Shown in pieces: positions 26,062 through 34,854 of a stretch of 64,000 bases of DNA. The notes beneath the pieces are model-generated. The model did not search any database and was not told the DNA's origin. It worked only from the letters and a program-made list of their open reading frames with translations. Position numbers and translations under genes: made by a program. This DNA is from Treponema bryantii NK4A124 (GTDB lineage Bacteria > Spirochaetota > Spirochaetia > Treponematales > Treponemataceae): positions 124,001-188,000 of the forward strand of contig NZ_ATWV01000004.1 of the NCBI RefSeq assembly GCF_000421345.1. Direction: 5' to 3'. Positions within the stretch are counted from its first letter, which is position 1, and each line of letters begins with the position of its first letter.

Positions 26062-27192
26062 ATGGCTTTAGCAGATTTGGGTAGAAATGTCAGAAGGTAT
26101 ATGAAACTTCAAAAGCTTTCTATTCCTCAACTGGCAGAAAAAAGCGGATTGGGAACGGCGACTCTTTCTAATATTCTTAATGAAAAAGCGTCTCCAAATT
26201 CTTCGACATTAATAAAAATCTCAACAGCACTTGGAGTTTCTTTTCCTGAATTACTTGCTGAAACTCCAAAATTAAAGACATTAAGATTCAGAACTAATAC
26301 AAAGCTGACAGCAAGAGAAGTTGCTGAAAGAGATCAGCTGGAAATAGATTCTGCTATCTGGCTTAAGAATTATGTTTCTCTTGAAGAATTAACCGGGAAG
26401 AAATCAAATTACAAACTCAAGAAAGTTGTTTCTAAAGATCCTAAAGAGGCTGCAAAAGAAGTCAGAAAAATCTTTAATATCAAAGAAGAAGCACCTGTGT
26501 ATGATATAGTTTCTCTTATAGAAAATGCTGGAATAAAACTATATCTTCATGATTTTAACTTTCAGAAAACTTTTGGTCTTTCTGTAAATGAAGAAGATGG
26601 TGGTCCTGCAATAATAGTAAATAACAATGAGAATATAAGTGTTGAACGCAAGATATTTACTATAGCTCATGAATTAGGACATCTGATACTTCATAAAACT
26701 TCTTTTAATGGTGAGTTTGCAGAAGAAAACGAAACTGAAGAAAAAGAAGCTGACACCTTTGCCGCAGAATTCTTGATGCCGGAAAAAGCATTTATAAAAC
26801 AATGGGAAGCTCATAGCGGTATCTCCTGGGTTGATGCTGTATTACAGATAAAGCAATATTTTGGTGTAAGCTATAAAACAGTTTTGTATCGTTTGAATTC
26901 TCTTATAGGAGATCGTTTTAAGCCTGGTTATTTGTATATAGAGTTTGCAAAACTATATCGCCAGAAATATGGTCATGATTTGAAAAACAATTATGAGCCT
27001 AAATCTATATCTGAAATGGTTCCTGCAACTGATGAGCCGGCAGAACTTTCTTCTTTCAGCTTTACAGAAGAAAGATTTGAAAGACTGGTTCGTCTAGCCT
27101 ATGAACAGGAAAAAATTACAATAAGTCGTGCAGCTGAAATCTTGAATCTTTCCGCAACAGAGATGAGGGAGAGAGTTGCTGAATGGCTGTAA
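26062..27192 (+). CDS. Xre-type HTH regulator fused to ImmA/IrrE metalloprotease
   Basis: 376 residues from the ATG behind GGAGG; a GTG twelve bases earlier lies inside the ribosome site and is rejected. Residues 5-62 are a Xre helix-turn-helix (MKLQKLSIPQLAEKSGLGTATLSNILNEKASPNSSTLIKISTALGVS). The ImmA/IrrE peptidase has HELGH at 203-207 with the downstream Glu in ETEEKEADTFAAEFLMP, the zinc-metallopeptidase pattern. Such proteins cleave or relieve repressors, and often pair with toxins. It overlaps the PIN gene by ten bases. The operon is clearly AT-rich compared with its neighbours, which suggests recent gain. Confidence 0.9.
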   Translation: MALADLGRNVRRYMKLQKLSIPQLAEKSGLGTATLSNILNEKASPNSSTLIKISTALGVSFPELLAETPKLKTLRFRTNTKLTAREVAERDQLEIDSAIWLKNYVSLEELTGKKSNYKLKKVVSKDPKEAAKEVRKIFNIKEEAPVYDIVSLIENAGIKLYLHDFNFQKTFGLSVNEEDGGPAIIVNNNENISVERKIFTIAHELGHLILHKTSFNGEFAEENETEEKEADTFAAEFLMPEKAFIKQWEAHSGISWVDAVLQIKQYFGVSYKTVLYRLNSLIGDRFKPGYLYIEFAKLYRQKYGHDLKNNYEPKSISEMVPATDEPAELSSFSFTEERFERLVRLAYEQEKITISRAAEILNLSATEMRERVAEWL

Positions 27193-27656
27193 TTGCAATT
27201 TGTGATGCAAACATACTTATAGATTACTCAAAATCTGATATCTCTATCATAAAGAAAATATCAGAATACTATGAACAAGTTTGTGTCCCAGATATTATTC
27301 TTCAGGAAGTTGGAATTATTTCTGATGAACAAGCAAAAGCTCTAGGAATTACTATTGTTGAAACTCCGCTTGAATTAGAAGAAGTTCCTTCGCTTTCTTA
27401 TCAGGATAGAACCTGTTTGTATTATGTAAAACAGAATAAATGGGAATGTCTTACTAATGACAAAGCTCTGCGTAAACATTGTGAAGCAGCAGGTGGAACT
27501 GTAGTCTGGGGATTACAAATGCTTTTAAAACTTGTTGAAGCAGATTTGATTACAGTTACTTATGCTGAAAAGATTGCAAGAAAGATTAATCAAGTGAATC
27601 CGGAAATTAATGAAAAAGTATTGAATGGGTTCCTGAATAAATTGAAGAAGATTTAA
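27183..27656 (+). CDS. PIN-like nuclease, probable toxin partner
   Basis: 157 residues. PIN acidic residues are Asp8 (ICDANILIDY), Glu42 (ILQEVG), Asp75 (LSYQDRTCLYY) and Asp93 (LTNDKALRKHC), followed by a helical tail. It differs from the VapC at 14 kb and resembles the DUF3368/COG2405-like PIN group often found beside Xre-ImmA proteins. The start lies inside the end of the preceding gene, so the two are translated together. Role as the toxin of a toxin-antitoxin unit is inferred from context. Confidence 0.8.
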   Translation: MAVIAICDANILIDYSKSDISIIKKISEYYEQVCVPDIILQEVGIISDEQAKALGITIVETPLELEEVPSLSYQDRTCLYYVKQNKWECLTNDKALRKHCEAAGGTVVWGLQMLLKLVEADLITVTYAEKIARKINQVNPEINEKVLNGFLNKLKKI

Positions 27657-27685
27657 GAATCTTTCCAATTAAAATAGAGTAATGT

Positions 27686-27722
27686 TATACTAATTCTAGT
27701 AAAACGATTTACTATTATAGTA
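27686..27722 (+). promoter_or_regulatory. -10 box and overlapping operators before the arabinofuranosidase gene
   Basis: TG-T-TATACT (27683-27691) is an extended -10. Just behind it is TAGTAAAACGATTTACTA (27697-27714), a LacI-family-like palindrome with CG centre, overlapped by TACTAT-T-ATAGTA (27710-27722). Their position behind the start of transcription suggests repression. Confidence 0.55.
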
Positions 27723-27734
27723 TAGGAGTAAAAA

Positions 27735-29324
27735 ATGTCAAAAAAAGCCAGAATTACTGTTCATCCGAAATTTAAGATTGGGGAGATTTCTCCACGTTTG
27801 TTTTCGGCTTTTATGGAACCGATTGGAACTATTGTAAACGGCACTATGTATAACCCGAAACATCCGACTGCGGACGAGCAGGGCTTCCGCACAGACTTTA
27901 TTGAGGCGCTGCGGGGAACTGGGCTGCCGGCGGTTCGTATGCCTGGAGGTAATTTTGTTTCTGCCTGGCAGTGGAAGGATTCTATCGGACCGATGGAAGG
28001 ACGCAAGGCTCATCTGGACCCGGCGTGGCATCAGTATATTCCAAATGATGTTGGACACGATGAATATCTGCAGTGGGCGGAAAAGGTTGGCACCGCGCCG
28101 ATTTATACTGTGAACCTTGGAACCGGAAATCTGCAGGACGCGATGGATTGTGTTGAATACACAAATCACGAGGGCGGAACTTACTGGTCTAACCTTCGCC
28201 GTAAGTACGGCCACGAAAAGCCTTATGGCGTAAAAACCTGGTGTCTTGGTAACGAGATGGACGGCCACTGGCAGCTTGGTTCATGGGAGAAAAATCCGTC
28301 TGGTTACGGAATTCTATGCCACGAAGCTTCAAAAGCCATGAAGTGGATTGATGAAACAATTGAAACTGTTGCCTGCGGTTCTTCTGCTTCGTTCATGGAC
28401 CACTATCCTGAGTGGGAAGCAAAGGTGATGGACCAGTGTTACGACACAGTTGATTATCTTGCGCTGCACCACTACCACATTGCAAAGCCGGGCGATACTT
28501 TGTCGCTGCTCGGCGGTTCTCTTTATTATGAAGATTTTATAAATACTGAGGCAGCTATGCTCGACTACATTCAGGCTAAGCACCACTCGCCTCGTAAGGT
28601 AAATATTTCTTTTGATGAATATGGTGCTTTTCCGCGCCCGTTCAGCGAGCTGCATCCTGGATATGGTCCTTACAACATGGCTCGCGTTCACTACAAATTT
28701 GACCCGGAGCGCAAGTATGTTCGCCATGACCCGGACAAAATGCCGGAGCGCGAATTCCCGGGCGGAGATATGCTTAAGGTTTTGAGCATGACTTCCATTC
28801 AGCTCGCTCTCCTACGCCACGCAGACAGAGTTAAAATTGGCTGTATGACAGGAGGGCTTGCTGCTTTAGCCGCAGCTAACCACGACACTGTCTGGCGCCC
28901 GGCAACATACTTTGCCTTCCGTCAGCTGATTGACTACGCCCGCGGTACATCACTGCAAACAATTATAGACAGCGAAACCTTCAATATGCCGGGCTACGCA
29001 ATTGATGACACTTCTCAGTACACGGGCAAGAACAATGTGAACTATATTGACAGCGCCTGTGCCTGGGACGAAAAGGCTGGCCGCCTTACAGTCTTTGTAA
29101 TCAACCGCAGCGAAAAAGAAAACTATCCACTGGACCTGGACGTTCGCGGATTTGAAGGATTAAAAAACTGCACAAACTACGAAATGTACAGCAAAGACTT
29201 CGATGCAAGGAGCAGCGCTGGTCATGACTGGAAGGCTCCTTCAAAAAAATCAGTAACAATAAAAGAAGGAATTGCTTCTGTAAAGCTTCAGCCGCTTTCC
29301 TGGAACGTAATAATATTTGAATAA
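27735..29324 (+). CDS. Alpha-L-arabinofuranosidase, GH51
   Basis: 529 residues, no signal peptide, so intracellular: releases arabinose from imported arabino-oligosaccharides. GH51 landmarks: GTGLPAVRMPGGNFVSAWQWKDSIGP near the N-terminus, the acid/base Glu in KTWCLGNEMDGHWQ, LALHHYH, and the nucleophile Glu in ISFDEYGAF; the C-terminal beta-sandwich ends KLQPLSWNVIIFE. TAGGAG lies before the ATG. An operator-like palindrome sits in front, but no arabinose regulator gene is in the window. Confidence 0.93.
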   Translation: MSKKARITVHPKFKIGEISPRLFSAFMEPIGTIVNGTMYNPKHPTADEQGFRTDFIEALRGTGLPAVRMPGGNFVSAWQWKDSIGPMEGRKAHLDPAWHQYIPNDVGHDEYLQWAEKVGTAPIYTVNLGTGNLQDAMDCVEYTNHEGGTYWSNLRRKYGHEKPYGVKTWCLGNEMDGHWQLGSWEKNPSGYGILCHEASKAMKWIDETIETVACGSSASFMDHYPEWEAKVMDQCYDTVDYLALHHYHIAKPGDTLSLLGGSLYYEDFINTEAAMLDYIQAKHHSPRKVNISFDEYGAFPRPFSELHPGYGPYNMARVHYKFDPERKYVRHDPDKMPEREFPGGDMLKVLSMTSIQLALLRHADRVKIGCMTGGLAALAAANHDTVWRPATYFAFRQLIDYARGTSLQTIIDSETFNMPGYAIDDTSQYTGKNNVNYIDSACAWDEKAGRLTVFVINRSEKENYPLDLDVRGFEGLKNCTNYEMYSKDFDARSSAGHDWKAPSKKSVTIKEGIASVKLQPLSWNVIIFE

Positions 29325-29325
29325 T

Positions 29326-29395
29326 CGTCATTGCGAGCGCAGCGAAGCAATCCATATGGATAGATTGCCACGTCGCTACGCTCCTCGCAATGACG
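29326..29395. repeat. Family A repeat pair forming an inverted repeat
   Basis: CGTCATTGCGAGCG...GCAATC and, in opposite orientation, GATTGCCACGTCG...CGCAATGACG. Starts one base behind the arabinofuranosidase stop and ends ten bases before the next ATG. Confidence 0.85.
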
Positions 29396-29405
29396 TGGAG
29401 GAAAA

Positions 29406-30659
29406 ATGTACCTAACTTTTACCGTTTACGCGCTGCTTGTTGCGCTTTTTATCTGGGGCGGAAAATTCGCCGGTTTTAAAAAAGAGAACTTTCATGAAGA
29501 TTCAGCCTCGCTGGATTCCTTTATGTCTCTGCGGGGCTTTGCTGCCATTGGTGTAATTCTGCATCACATCTCACAGGAGCAGGCCTTTCAGATGGCGAAC
29601 CACTACGGCACAAAGCCGGGAGAACTCAGCATTTTTGTAAATGCCGGTTATCTTTTTGTAGCAATCTTCTTTTTCTGCTCGGGCTTTGGTCTTATCAAAA
29701 GTCTCGAAACAAAGCCGGACTACTTTAACGGCTTTATGAAAAAGCGCGTTGTAAAAACTCTCGTAATTCCATATTACGTAAGCATTCTGATTTATGGAAT
29801 TCTGCGCTTTGCTACAGGAGAACGCTTTGCACCAGTCCAGTGGGTAACACACATTCTGGGCTTTACAATGATGAACGAATATGCCTGGTATCCGATTATT
29901 GCCGCCATTCTTTACACTGCCTTTTATCTGATTTTCAAAAATATCAAAAACCGAAGAATCAGCTATCTTCTTATGGCCCTGGTCATTGTTCTGCTTGGAA
30001 TGATTTTCTGTGTAAACGGACACTTTACCTGGTGGGCCGGTCCAAAGAACTGGTGGTTGGGAGCTTCTCCTCTTCATGAAAAATGGTGGGCCCAGCAGAA
30101 GGTCTTCTGGATTTCCGGCGAATGGTGGATTAATTCCTGTCCTGCCTTTTTCATCGGTATGCTCTTTGCTCAGTTTGAAGACCAGATTCGCAGCTGGTTC
30201 AAAAAGTTCTACTGGGGCAAACTGCTTCTTGTACTTGTAATTACTGTTGCTGCCTATATGCTTTCCGGCTTCGGCCAGTGGAAGTTCGGCTGGTGGTCAG
30301 AGTTCAACGGTAACGGCCCTGACATCGGCAAAAAGATTGCAACTTACTTCTGTGTAATTCCATACAGCATGGTCTTCCCTATTATGATTTTTACAATCAT
30401 GCTCAAGTACAAGGTGTCAAATCCGGTAAGCCGCTTCTTTGGAAAACTTTCTCTGGAAACCTACATGATGAATCTGATTGCCATTACTGCCTTCCGCTTC
30501 CTTATGTATAAACCGCATCCTCAGTACGGCTCAATTCCTTTCTACAAAGCAGGCCACTACAATCTCGCAATTTATTTTGCCGCAGTTTTTGCCCTGACAA
30601 TTCTGCTTGGCCTGCTTTACAAGTTCCTCTGCGGACTTATCACAAAAAGAATTAAGTAA
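29406..30659 (+). CDS. Acyltransferase family 3 membrane protein
   Basis: 417 residues, about ten membrane segments. SLDSFMSLRGFAAIGVILHHISQE carries the Arg and His-His expected of the acyltransferase-3 fold (OafA/NodX type), which adds acyl groups to surface sugars. GYLFVAIFFFCSGFGLIKSL and LSLETYMMNLIAITAFRFLM also fit. Target unknown. The start is preceded by ACGTGGAGG supplied by the end of the family A repeat. Confidence 0.88.
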   Translation: MYLTFTVYALLVALFIWGGKFAGFKKENFHEDSASLDSFMSLRGFAAIGVILHHISQEQAFQMANHYGTKPGELSIFVNAGYLFVAIFFFCSGFGLIKSLETKPDYFNGFMKKRVVKTLVIPYYVSILIYGILRFATGERFAPVQWVTHILGFTMMNEYAWYPIIAAILYTAFYLIFKNIKNRRISYLLMALVIVLLGMIFCVNGHFTWWAGPKNWWLGASPLHEKWWAQQKVFWISGEWWINSCPAFFIGMLFAQFEDQIRSWFKKFYWGKLLLVLVITVAAYMLSGFGQWKFGWWSEFNGNGPDIGKKIATYFCVIPYSMVFPIMIFTIMLKYKVSNPVSRFFGKLSLETYMMNLIAITAFRFLMYKPHPQYGSIPFYKAGHYNLAIYFAAVFALTILLGLLYKFLCGLITKRIK

Positions 30660-30670
30660 AAAAACATATT

Positions 30671-30728
30671 GTCATCCTGAACTTGTTTCAGGATCTATAA
30701 AAAAGACCCCGAAACAAGTTCGGGGTGA
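30671..30728. repeat. Family C inverted repeat (GTCATCCTGAACTTGTTTCAGGATCT type)
   Basis: GTCATCCTGAACTTGTTTC... and its partner GAAACAAGTTCGGGGTGAC, behind the acyltransferase stop. A stem of about 17 pairs can form. Related units at 50918-50980 and 59358-59396. Confidence 0.8.
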
Positions 30729-30749
30729 CAGAAAAATAAAGGTAACAAA

Positions 30750-30784
30750 AATCTCCTGCTCAGTTGTCTAATTAGCAGGAGATT
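30750..30784 (+). promoter_or_regulatory. Hairpin that buries the ribosome-binding site of the TonB-dependent receptor
   Basis: Perfect 11-base arms AATCTCCTGCT and AGCAGGAGATT around 13 bases. The AGGAG (30777-30781) that should bind the ribosome is inside the 3' arm, and the ATG follows three bases later at 30788. Confidence 0.8.
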
Positions 30785-30787
30785 AAA

Positions 30788-33331
30788 ATGCATCTTAGTA
30801 AACAAATCAAGAGTGCCCTTTCAATCGGGGCACTCAGTCTTTTCTGCGCTGCAAGTCTTAGCGCATATCAAATCAATATTACAGTAAATGACAAAGAGCT
30901 TGACTTTCCTCTCGAGGGAGTAAAAGTTACTGTCGCTAATTCCGGCGACCTTGCGACCTTCACAAATGAAGATGGTCTTGCAAGTCTTGAAATTCCAGAT
31001 TCTGTAAAGACCGGAAAAGTAATCCTTACCTACCCCGGCTACAAAACAGAAGAAGTTAATTTTAAGGAATCACAAACTGAAATTACCACTTCCCTTTCTA
31101 TGGCAGATGTAATCGAAGGAAAGGAACTTGTTGTAGAACGCTCGGCTCCCGGAGTCAGCGATGAACAGTCTGGTGTTTCTGTTGTAATCGAAAAGGAAAC
31201 TTTTGAATCTACAGCCCGCATGGGTCTTATAGAAGATGTAATGTCTTCTGTAAACACATTGCCAGGAATTTCTTACGGAGGAACTCAGCCTTCTGTCCGC
31301 GGTGGTTACCCCCGCGACACAACTGCCGTTATGGACGGAGTTTATCTTTTGTTTCCATGGCAGTGGGGAGGCATCTGTTCCATCTTTGATCCAGGAATGG
31401 TAGACAGTGTTAAAATGTCTAACGGTGTTTTTTCTGCCCGCTATGGCCGGGCTCTTGCAGGACTTCTGGAAGTTAATACAATTACGCCAAAAGAACAGAA
31501 GCTTTCTTTTACAATTTCTACTTCAGATATTTCTACAAACGCTTACCTTCAGCTTCCGTTCGGAGAGAAGGCCGGAATGTTTGCAGCAGGAAAAGTAACA
31601 TATCTGGATCCTCTTTTTGCACTTTATAAACAAATTATTACAGAAGGTGAAATTGCAGATGCCCTCAACATGATTAAGGTTTGTCCTTACATCCGCAACG
31701 GCTATACCAAGTTCTATTACAATCCTACAGAAAAACTTAACTTCACTTTGAGCGGATTTATTGGCGGAGACGGAATCGGTTATGAAGGAATCAATGAAGA
31801 GAATGAGCAGAAATCAACTTTAAGTCTGGATTATTCAATGCTTCAGGCTTTTACTCAGCTTAATGCAAAATGGCTGCCAACAGAAAAGCTTCAGTTTAAG
31901 GGCTTCCTTTCTTATGCATTTACAAATGAAGATGTTGCCCAGAATCAGACTCTGTCAGGAAAATATAAATACAATGATGACTTTATAAATCAGTATGGCT
32001 TCCTTCTTTCACCAGAGGCCATTGCTTCAAAGTCTTATAATCTTCCGGAACTCAAAAACTCTTTCTCAGAAGTTATTAAAGAACACTCAATTGAAGGTAA
32101 GCTTGAAGGTGAATACGAACTCAACAAAACTATTACTCTTGCAGCAGGTGCCGATGTTATGTGGTCAAAGAGCATTTCAAAAGACACTTTTAATACCTGG
32201 GTTGAACGGCCTTCTTCAAATCCTTATCTTCCAGGATTTAATCATTATGATGCAGTAATTCAGGCAGAAGGAAATAACATGGTAAACTCAGCTGCCTATG
32301 CCCTTATGAGTTTTGGAAGTGAGAGTTCCCTCGTCAATGGAGAGCTTGGTCTTCGTACAGATCACTTCTTCATTTCAAATAAGGATGATGATTTATTCCT
32401 CAATTCAAAACCAGCCTTCAGCCCTCGCGGTACAATCCGCTATACCCCATGGAGAAATCAGGGTATCTTCGACAGAGTTTCATTCTCAGGCGGTGTAGGA
32501 CTCTTCTCTACAATTCCTGTTGAAATGGGCCTTGTTACTAATGCCGCCGGCGTTGATAACTGTGAAATGAATAAGGCTGTATTCTCTGTTCTTGGAACTG
32601 ACATTCAGCTTGCTGATGACTGGAACTTTAAGCTTGAAGGTTATTACAGATATTACTATTCACGTCTTTATATGATCGAACAGTACAATGCAAATACAGG
32701 AAACGTTTTGTACAAGAATGATGGAATCGGTTATTCTTACGGCTTCGACCTCATGCTTCAGAAAAAGACTGGAAAGTGGTACGACGGATATATTTCTTAC
32801 TCTTTCATCAACGCAAAGTTTAAGAACCCGACTACTCCGGAATTTGACAATCAGGTAACCATGAGAGGCGAACCTTTGAATGAATGGTACTATCCGGAAT
32901 ACCACCGCTTCCACACCGTAAACCTTGTTGTAAACTTCCACCCCACAAGTCACTGGGACATTATGGTAAAAGGAACCTTTGCTTCTGGAACACCTCTTCG
33001 CGAGACCGGAGACGTTTTCTGCTACCCTGTAGTTATGGAAGACGGAACTGTAATTCAGCGTTACTCTCAGCATTCATGGTACAGCGACACTCTCAGATCT
33101 CAGATTTCCTGCCCGGTAGATTTGCGCGTTGCCTACAAGTTTGAGACAAGAGGCGGAAAACTCAAATGGGAAATCTACGGTGGAGCACAGGATATCTTTG
33201 TTAATCTTTATTCACCAAAAGCCGGCAGTACCTTTGATGCCTACACAGGAGAAACTTCAGACGTTCCTTCATCAGCCGGCTTCAACATTGGAATCCCACT
33301 CATCAACATAGGATTTAAATTGACATACTAA
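30788..33331 (+). CDS. TonB-dependent outer-membrane receptor
   Basis: 847 residues. Signal peptide 1-26 (ending SLSAYQ). Residues about 27-105 are a carboxypeptidase-regulatory-like beta domain (PLEGVKVTVANSGDLATFTNEDGLASLEIPD). The plug follows (VIEKETFESTARMGLIEDVMSSVNTLPGISYGG...PSVRGGYPRDTTAVMDGVYLL) and a barrel of about 600 residues ends in an aromatic (KLTY). The substrate is not evident; no metal or B12 motif and no SusD partner. It heads an operon with its own energising proteins, which suggests dedicated uptake. Translation is probably controlled by the hairpin at 30750-30784. Confidence 0.92.
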   Translation: MHLSKQIKSALSIGALSLFCAASLSAYQINITVNDKELDFPLEGVKVTVANSGDLATFTNEDGLASLEIPDSVKTGKVILTYPGYKTEEVNFKESQTEITTSLSMADVIEGKELVVERSAPGVSDEQSGVSVVIEKETFESTARMGLIEDVMSSVNTLPGISYGGTQPSVRGGYPRDTTAVMDGVYLLFPWQWGGICSIFDPGMVDSVKMSNGVFSARYGRALAGLLEVNTITPKEQKLSFTISTSDISTNAYLQLPFGEKAGMFAAGKVTYLDPLFALYKQIITEGEIADALNMIKVCPYIRNGYTKFYYNPTEKLNFTLSGFIGGDGIGYEGINEENEQKSTLSLDYSMLQAFTQLNAKWLPTEKLQFKGFLSYAFTNEDVAQNQTLSGKYKYNDDFINQYGFLLSPEAIASKSYNLPELKNSFSEVIKEHSIEGKLEGEYELNKTITLAAGADVMWSKSISKDTFNTWVERPSSNPYLPGFNHYDAVIQAEGNNMVNSAAYALMSFGSESSLVNGELGLRTDHFFISNKDDDLFLNSKPAFSPRGTIRYTPWRNQGIFDRVSFSGGVGLFSTIPVEMGLVTNAAGVDNCEMNKAVFSVLGTDIQLADDWNFKLEGYYRYYYSRLYMIEQYNANTGNVLYKNDGIGYSYGFDLMLQKKTGKWYDGYISYSFINAKFKNPTTPEFDNQVTMRGEPLNEWYYPEYHRFHTVNLVVNFHPTSHWDIMVKGTFASGTPLRETGDVFCYPVVMEDGTVIQRYSQHSWYSDTLRSQISCPVDLRVAYKFETRGGKLKWEIYGGAQDIFVNLYSPKAGSTFDAYTGETSDVPSSAGFNIGIPLINIGFKLTY

Positions 33332-33352
33332 AACAAAAGGAGAAAATTTATT

Positions 33353-34021
33353 ATGGAAAGCAAATGGAGCTTAATCGAACTTTTTAATCTTGGCGGACCT
33401 TTTATGTGGATTCTGCTTGTATTCTCAATTGCAACACTTACAATCATCATTGAGCGTTGTATTTATATCGGCTGGCACGACTGCAAGGTTACCCCGCTTT
33501 CAAACAAAGTAAAGCAGCTGCTTCGCGAAGGCAAAAAAGACGAAGCAGAAAAAATGCTTTCAGAGCTGAGTCACAAAAAAACAGCCGCAACAATTCTCTA
33601 CGCTCTTTTAAGCAATGCAAGATTCGGTGAAGCCCGAATGGAAAATGCCGCTGAATGCGAAGCTCAGGAAAGAATCCGCAGAATGGAAAACGGTTTTAAT
33701 TATCTCACTGCCCTTTCTTCAATTGCGCCGCTTACAGGCTTCCTTGGAACTGTTTCCGGAATGATTGGCGCCTTTAAGTCTATTGCCGCCGCAACTGATG
33801 TAAATGCCCAGCTGGTTGCAAACGGAATTTACGAAGCCCTTATTACAACAGTCTTTGGTCTTATTATTGCGATTGCGGCTCTTGTTGCTTACAACCTGCT
33901 TGTTCAGCGCGTAGATACCTTTGCCGCAGAAACATCAAAATGCATAAATGATTTGATTCCGGAATTGCTCGAAGACAAGCCTGCAGATGATTTTGATAAC
34001 AGACTGGAACGCAGAGCTTAG
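33353..34021 (+). CDS. exbB: ExbB/TolQ-type proton-channel protein
   Basis: 222 residues with three membrane segments: 14-36 (LGGPFMWILLVFSIATLTIIIER), about 118-140 (YLTALSSIAPLTGFLGTVSGMIGAF) and 158-182 (ALITTVFGLIIAIAALVAYNLLVQ). These are the MotA/TolQ/ExbB signature segments. It powers TonB with the proton gradient. AAAGGAG precedes the ATG; 21 bases separate it from the receptor gene. Confidence 0.92.
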   Translation: MESKWSLIELFNLGGPFMWILLVFSIATLTIIIERCIYIGWHDCKVTPLSNKVKQLLREGKKDEAEKMLSELSHKKTAATILYALLSNARFGEARMENAAECEAQERIRRMENGFNYLTALSSIAPLTGFLGTVSGMIGAFKSIAAATDVNAQLVANGIYEALITTVFGLIIAIAALVAYNLLVQRVDTFAAETSKCINDLIPELLEDKPADDFDNRLERRA

Positions 34022-34038
34022 GAGAGCCAGAAGATTTT

Positions 34039-34443
34039 ATGATTAAGCGTTTTATGAAACATGCTCCGGACGACTCTTCCAGCTCCGGAGCCTTGAATGA
34101 TCTTTCTTTTCTGCTGATTATTTTCTTTATCGTAATCGCGGGCTTTAATGTAAACAAGGGTTTTCTTTTGAATCTTCCGGTAAAGGATAAGCCCCGTATT
34201 GTAAAAACTGATGATTTGATGAAGTGCCGCCTGGTGGCAGACGGTTCGATCATGCTGGACAATAAACGGCTCACACTGGAGGAGCTTCGCACAGCAATTG
34301 CAGAAAAAAAAGCCGAGTGGCCCAACATGACCTTTCTGCTTTTGATTGACGGAAACACAGAATATCAGCAGGTAGTCGACATCATCTACGAAATCAAGCA
34401 GCAGAAGATTGAAAACTTTTCATTTAAGCTGGATGGAGAATAA
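34039..34443 (+). CDS. exbD: ExbD/TolR-type protein 1
   Basis: 134 residues: one N-terminal membrane helix (LNDLSFLLIIFFIVIAGFNVNKG) with the conserved Asp in ALNDLSFLL, then a periplasmic domain ending FSFKLDGE. It forms the proton path with ExbB. The stop is followed by the second exbD after three bases. Confidence 0.9.
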   Translation: MIKRFMKHAPDDSSSSGALNDLSFLLIIFFIVIAGFNVNKGFLLNLPVKDKPRIVKTDDLMKCRLVADGSIMLDNKRLTLEELRTAIAEKKAEWPNMTFLLLIDGNTEYQQVVDIIYEIKQQKIENFSFKLDGE

Positions 34444-34446
34444 GCA

Positions 34447-34854
34447 ATGTTTACAATACAACGTCGAAAGCGCAAGGCCAGCATAGCAACCGCTTCCATG
34501 TCTGATATCGGCTTTCTGCTTTTGATTTTCATCATGCTGATTTCACTTATAAATCAGCGTCACGAAGAAAAAATTGAATACTCAGAGGCAAAGATTCTTG
34601 AGAAAACTCAGGAAGAAAAAAATCTTGAAATCTGGATAAAAAAAGACGGCGGAATTTTTGTCGAAGGCAATCAGCTTAGTCCTGAAAATCTTGAACTTCT
34701 GATTGCCGGAAAAATTGCAGAAGAACCGACTGCCCGCATTCATATTATCGCAGACAGAAACACCCCTTACAGATACATAAATGATGTTGTTTCTGTTCTT
34801 CAATTGCTGCAGCACAGAGTTGTAAGCTTTGTTGTAAAAGAGGAATTATCATGA
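34447..34854 (+). CDS. exbD: ExbD/TolR-type protein 2
   Basis: 135 residues: TASMSDIGFLLLIFIMLISLINQRHEEKIEY holds the membrane helix with its conserved Asp, then RIHIIADRNTPYRYINDVVSVLQ. Tandem exbD genes are usual in Bacteroidota-like and spirochaete TonB operons. It overlaps tonB by four bases (ATGA). Confidence 0.9.
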   Translation: MFTIQRRKRKASIATASMSDIGFLLLIFIMLISLINQRHEEKIEYSEAKILEKTQEEKNLEIWIKKDGGIFVEGNQLSPENLELLIAGKIAEEPTARIHIIADRNTPYRYINDVVSVLQLLQHRVVSFVVKEELS

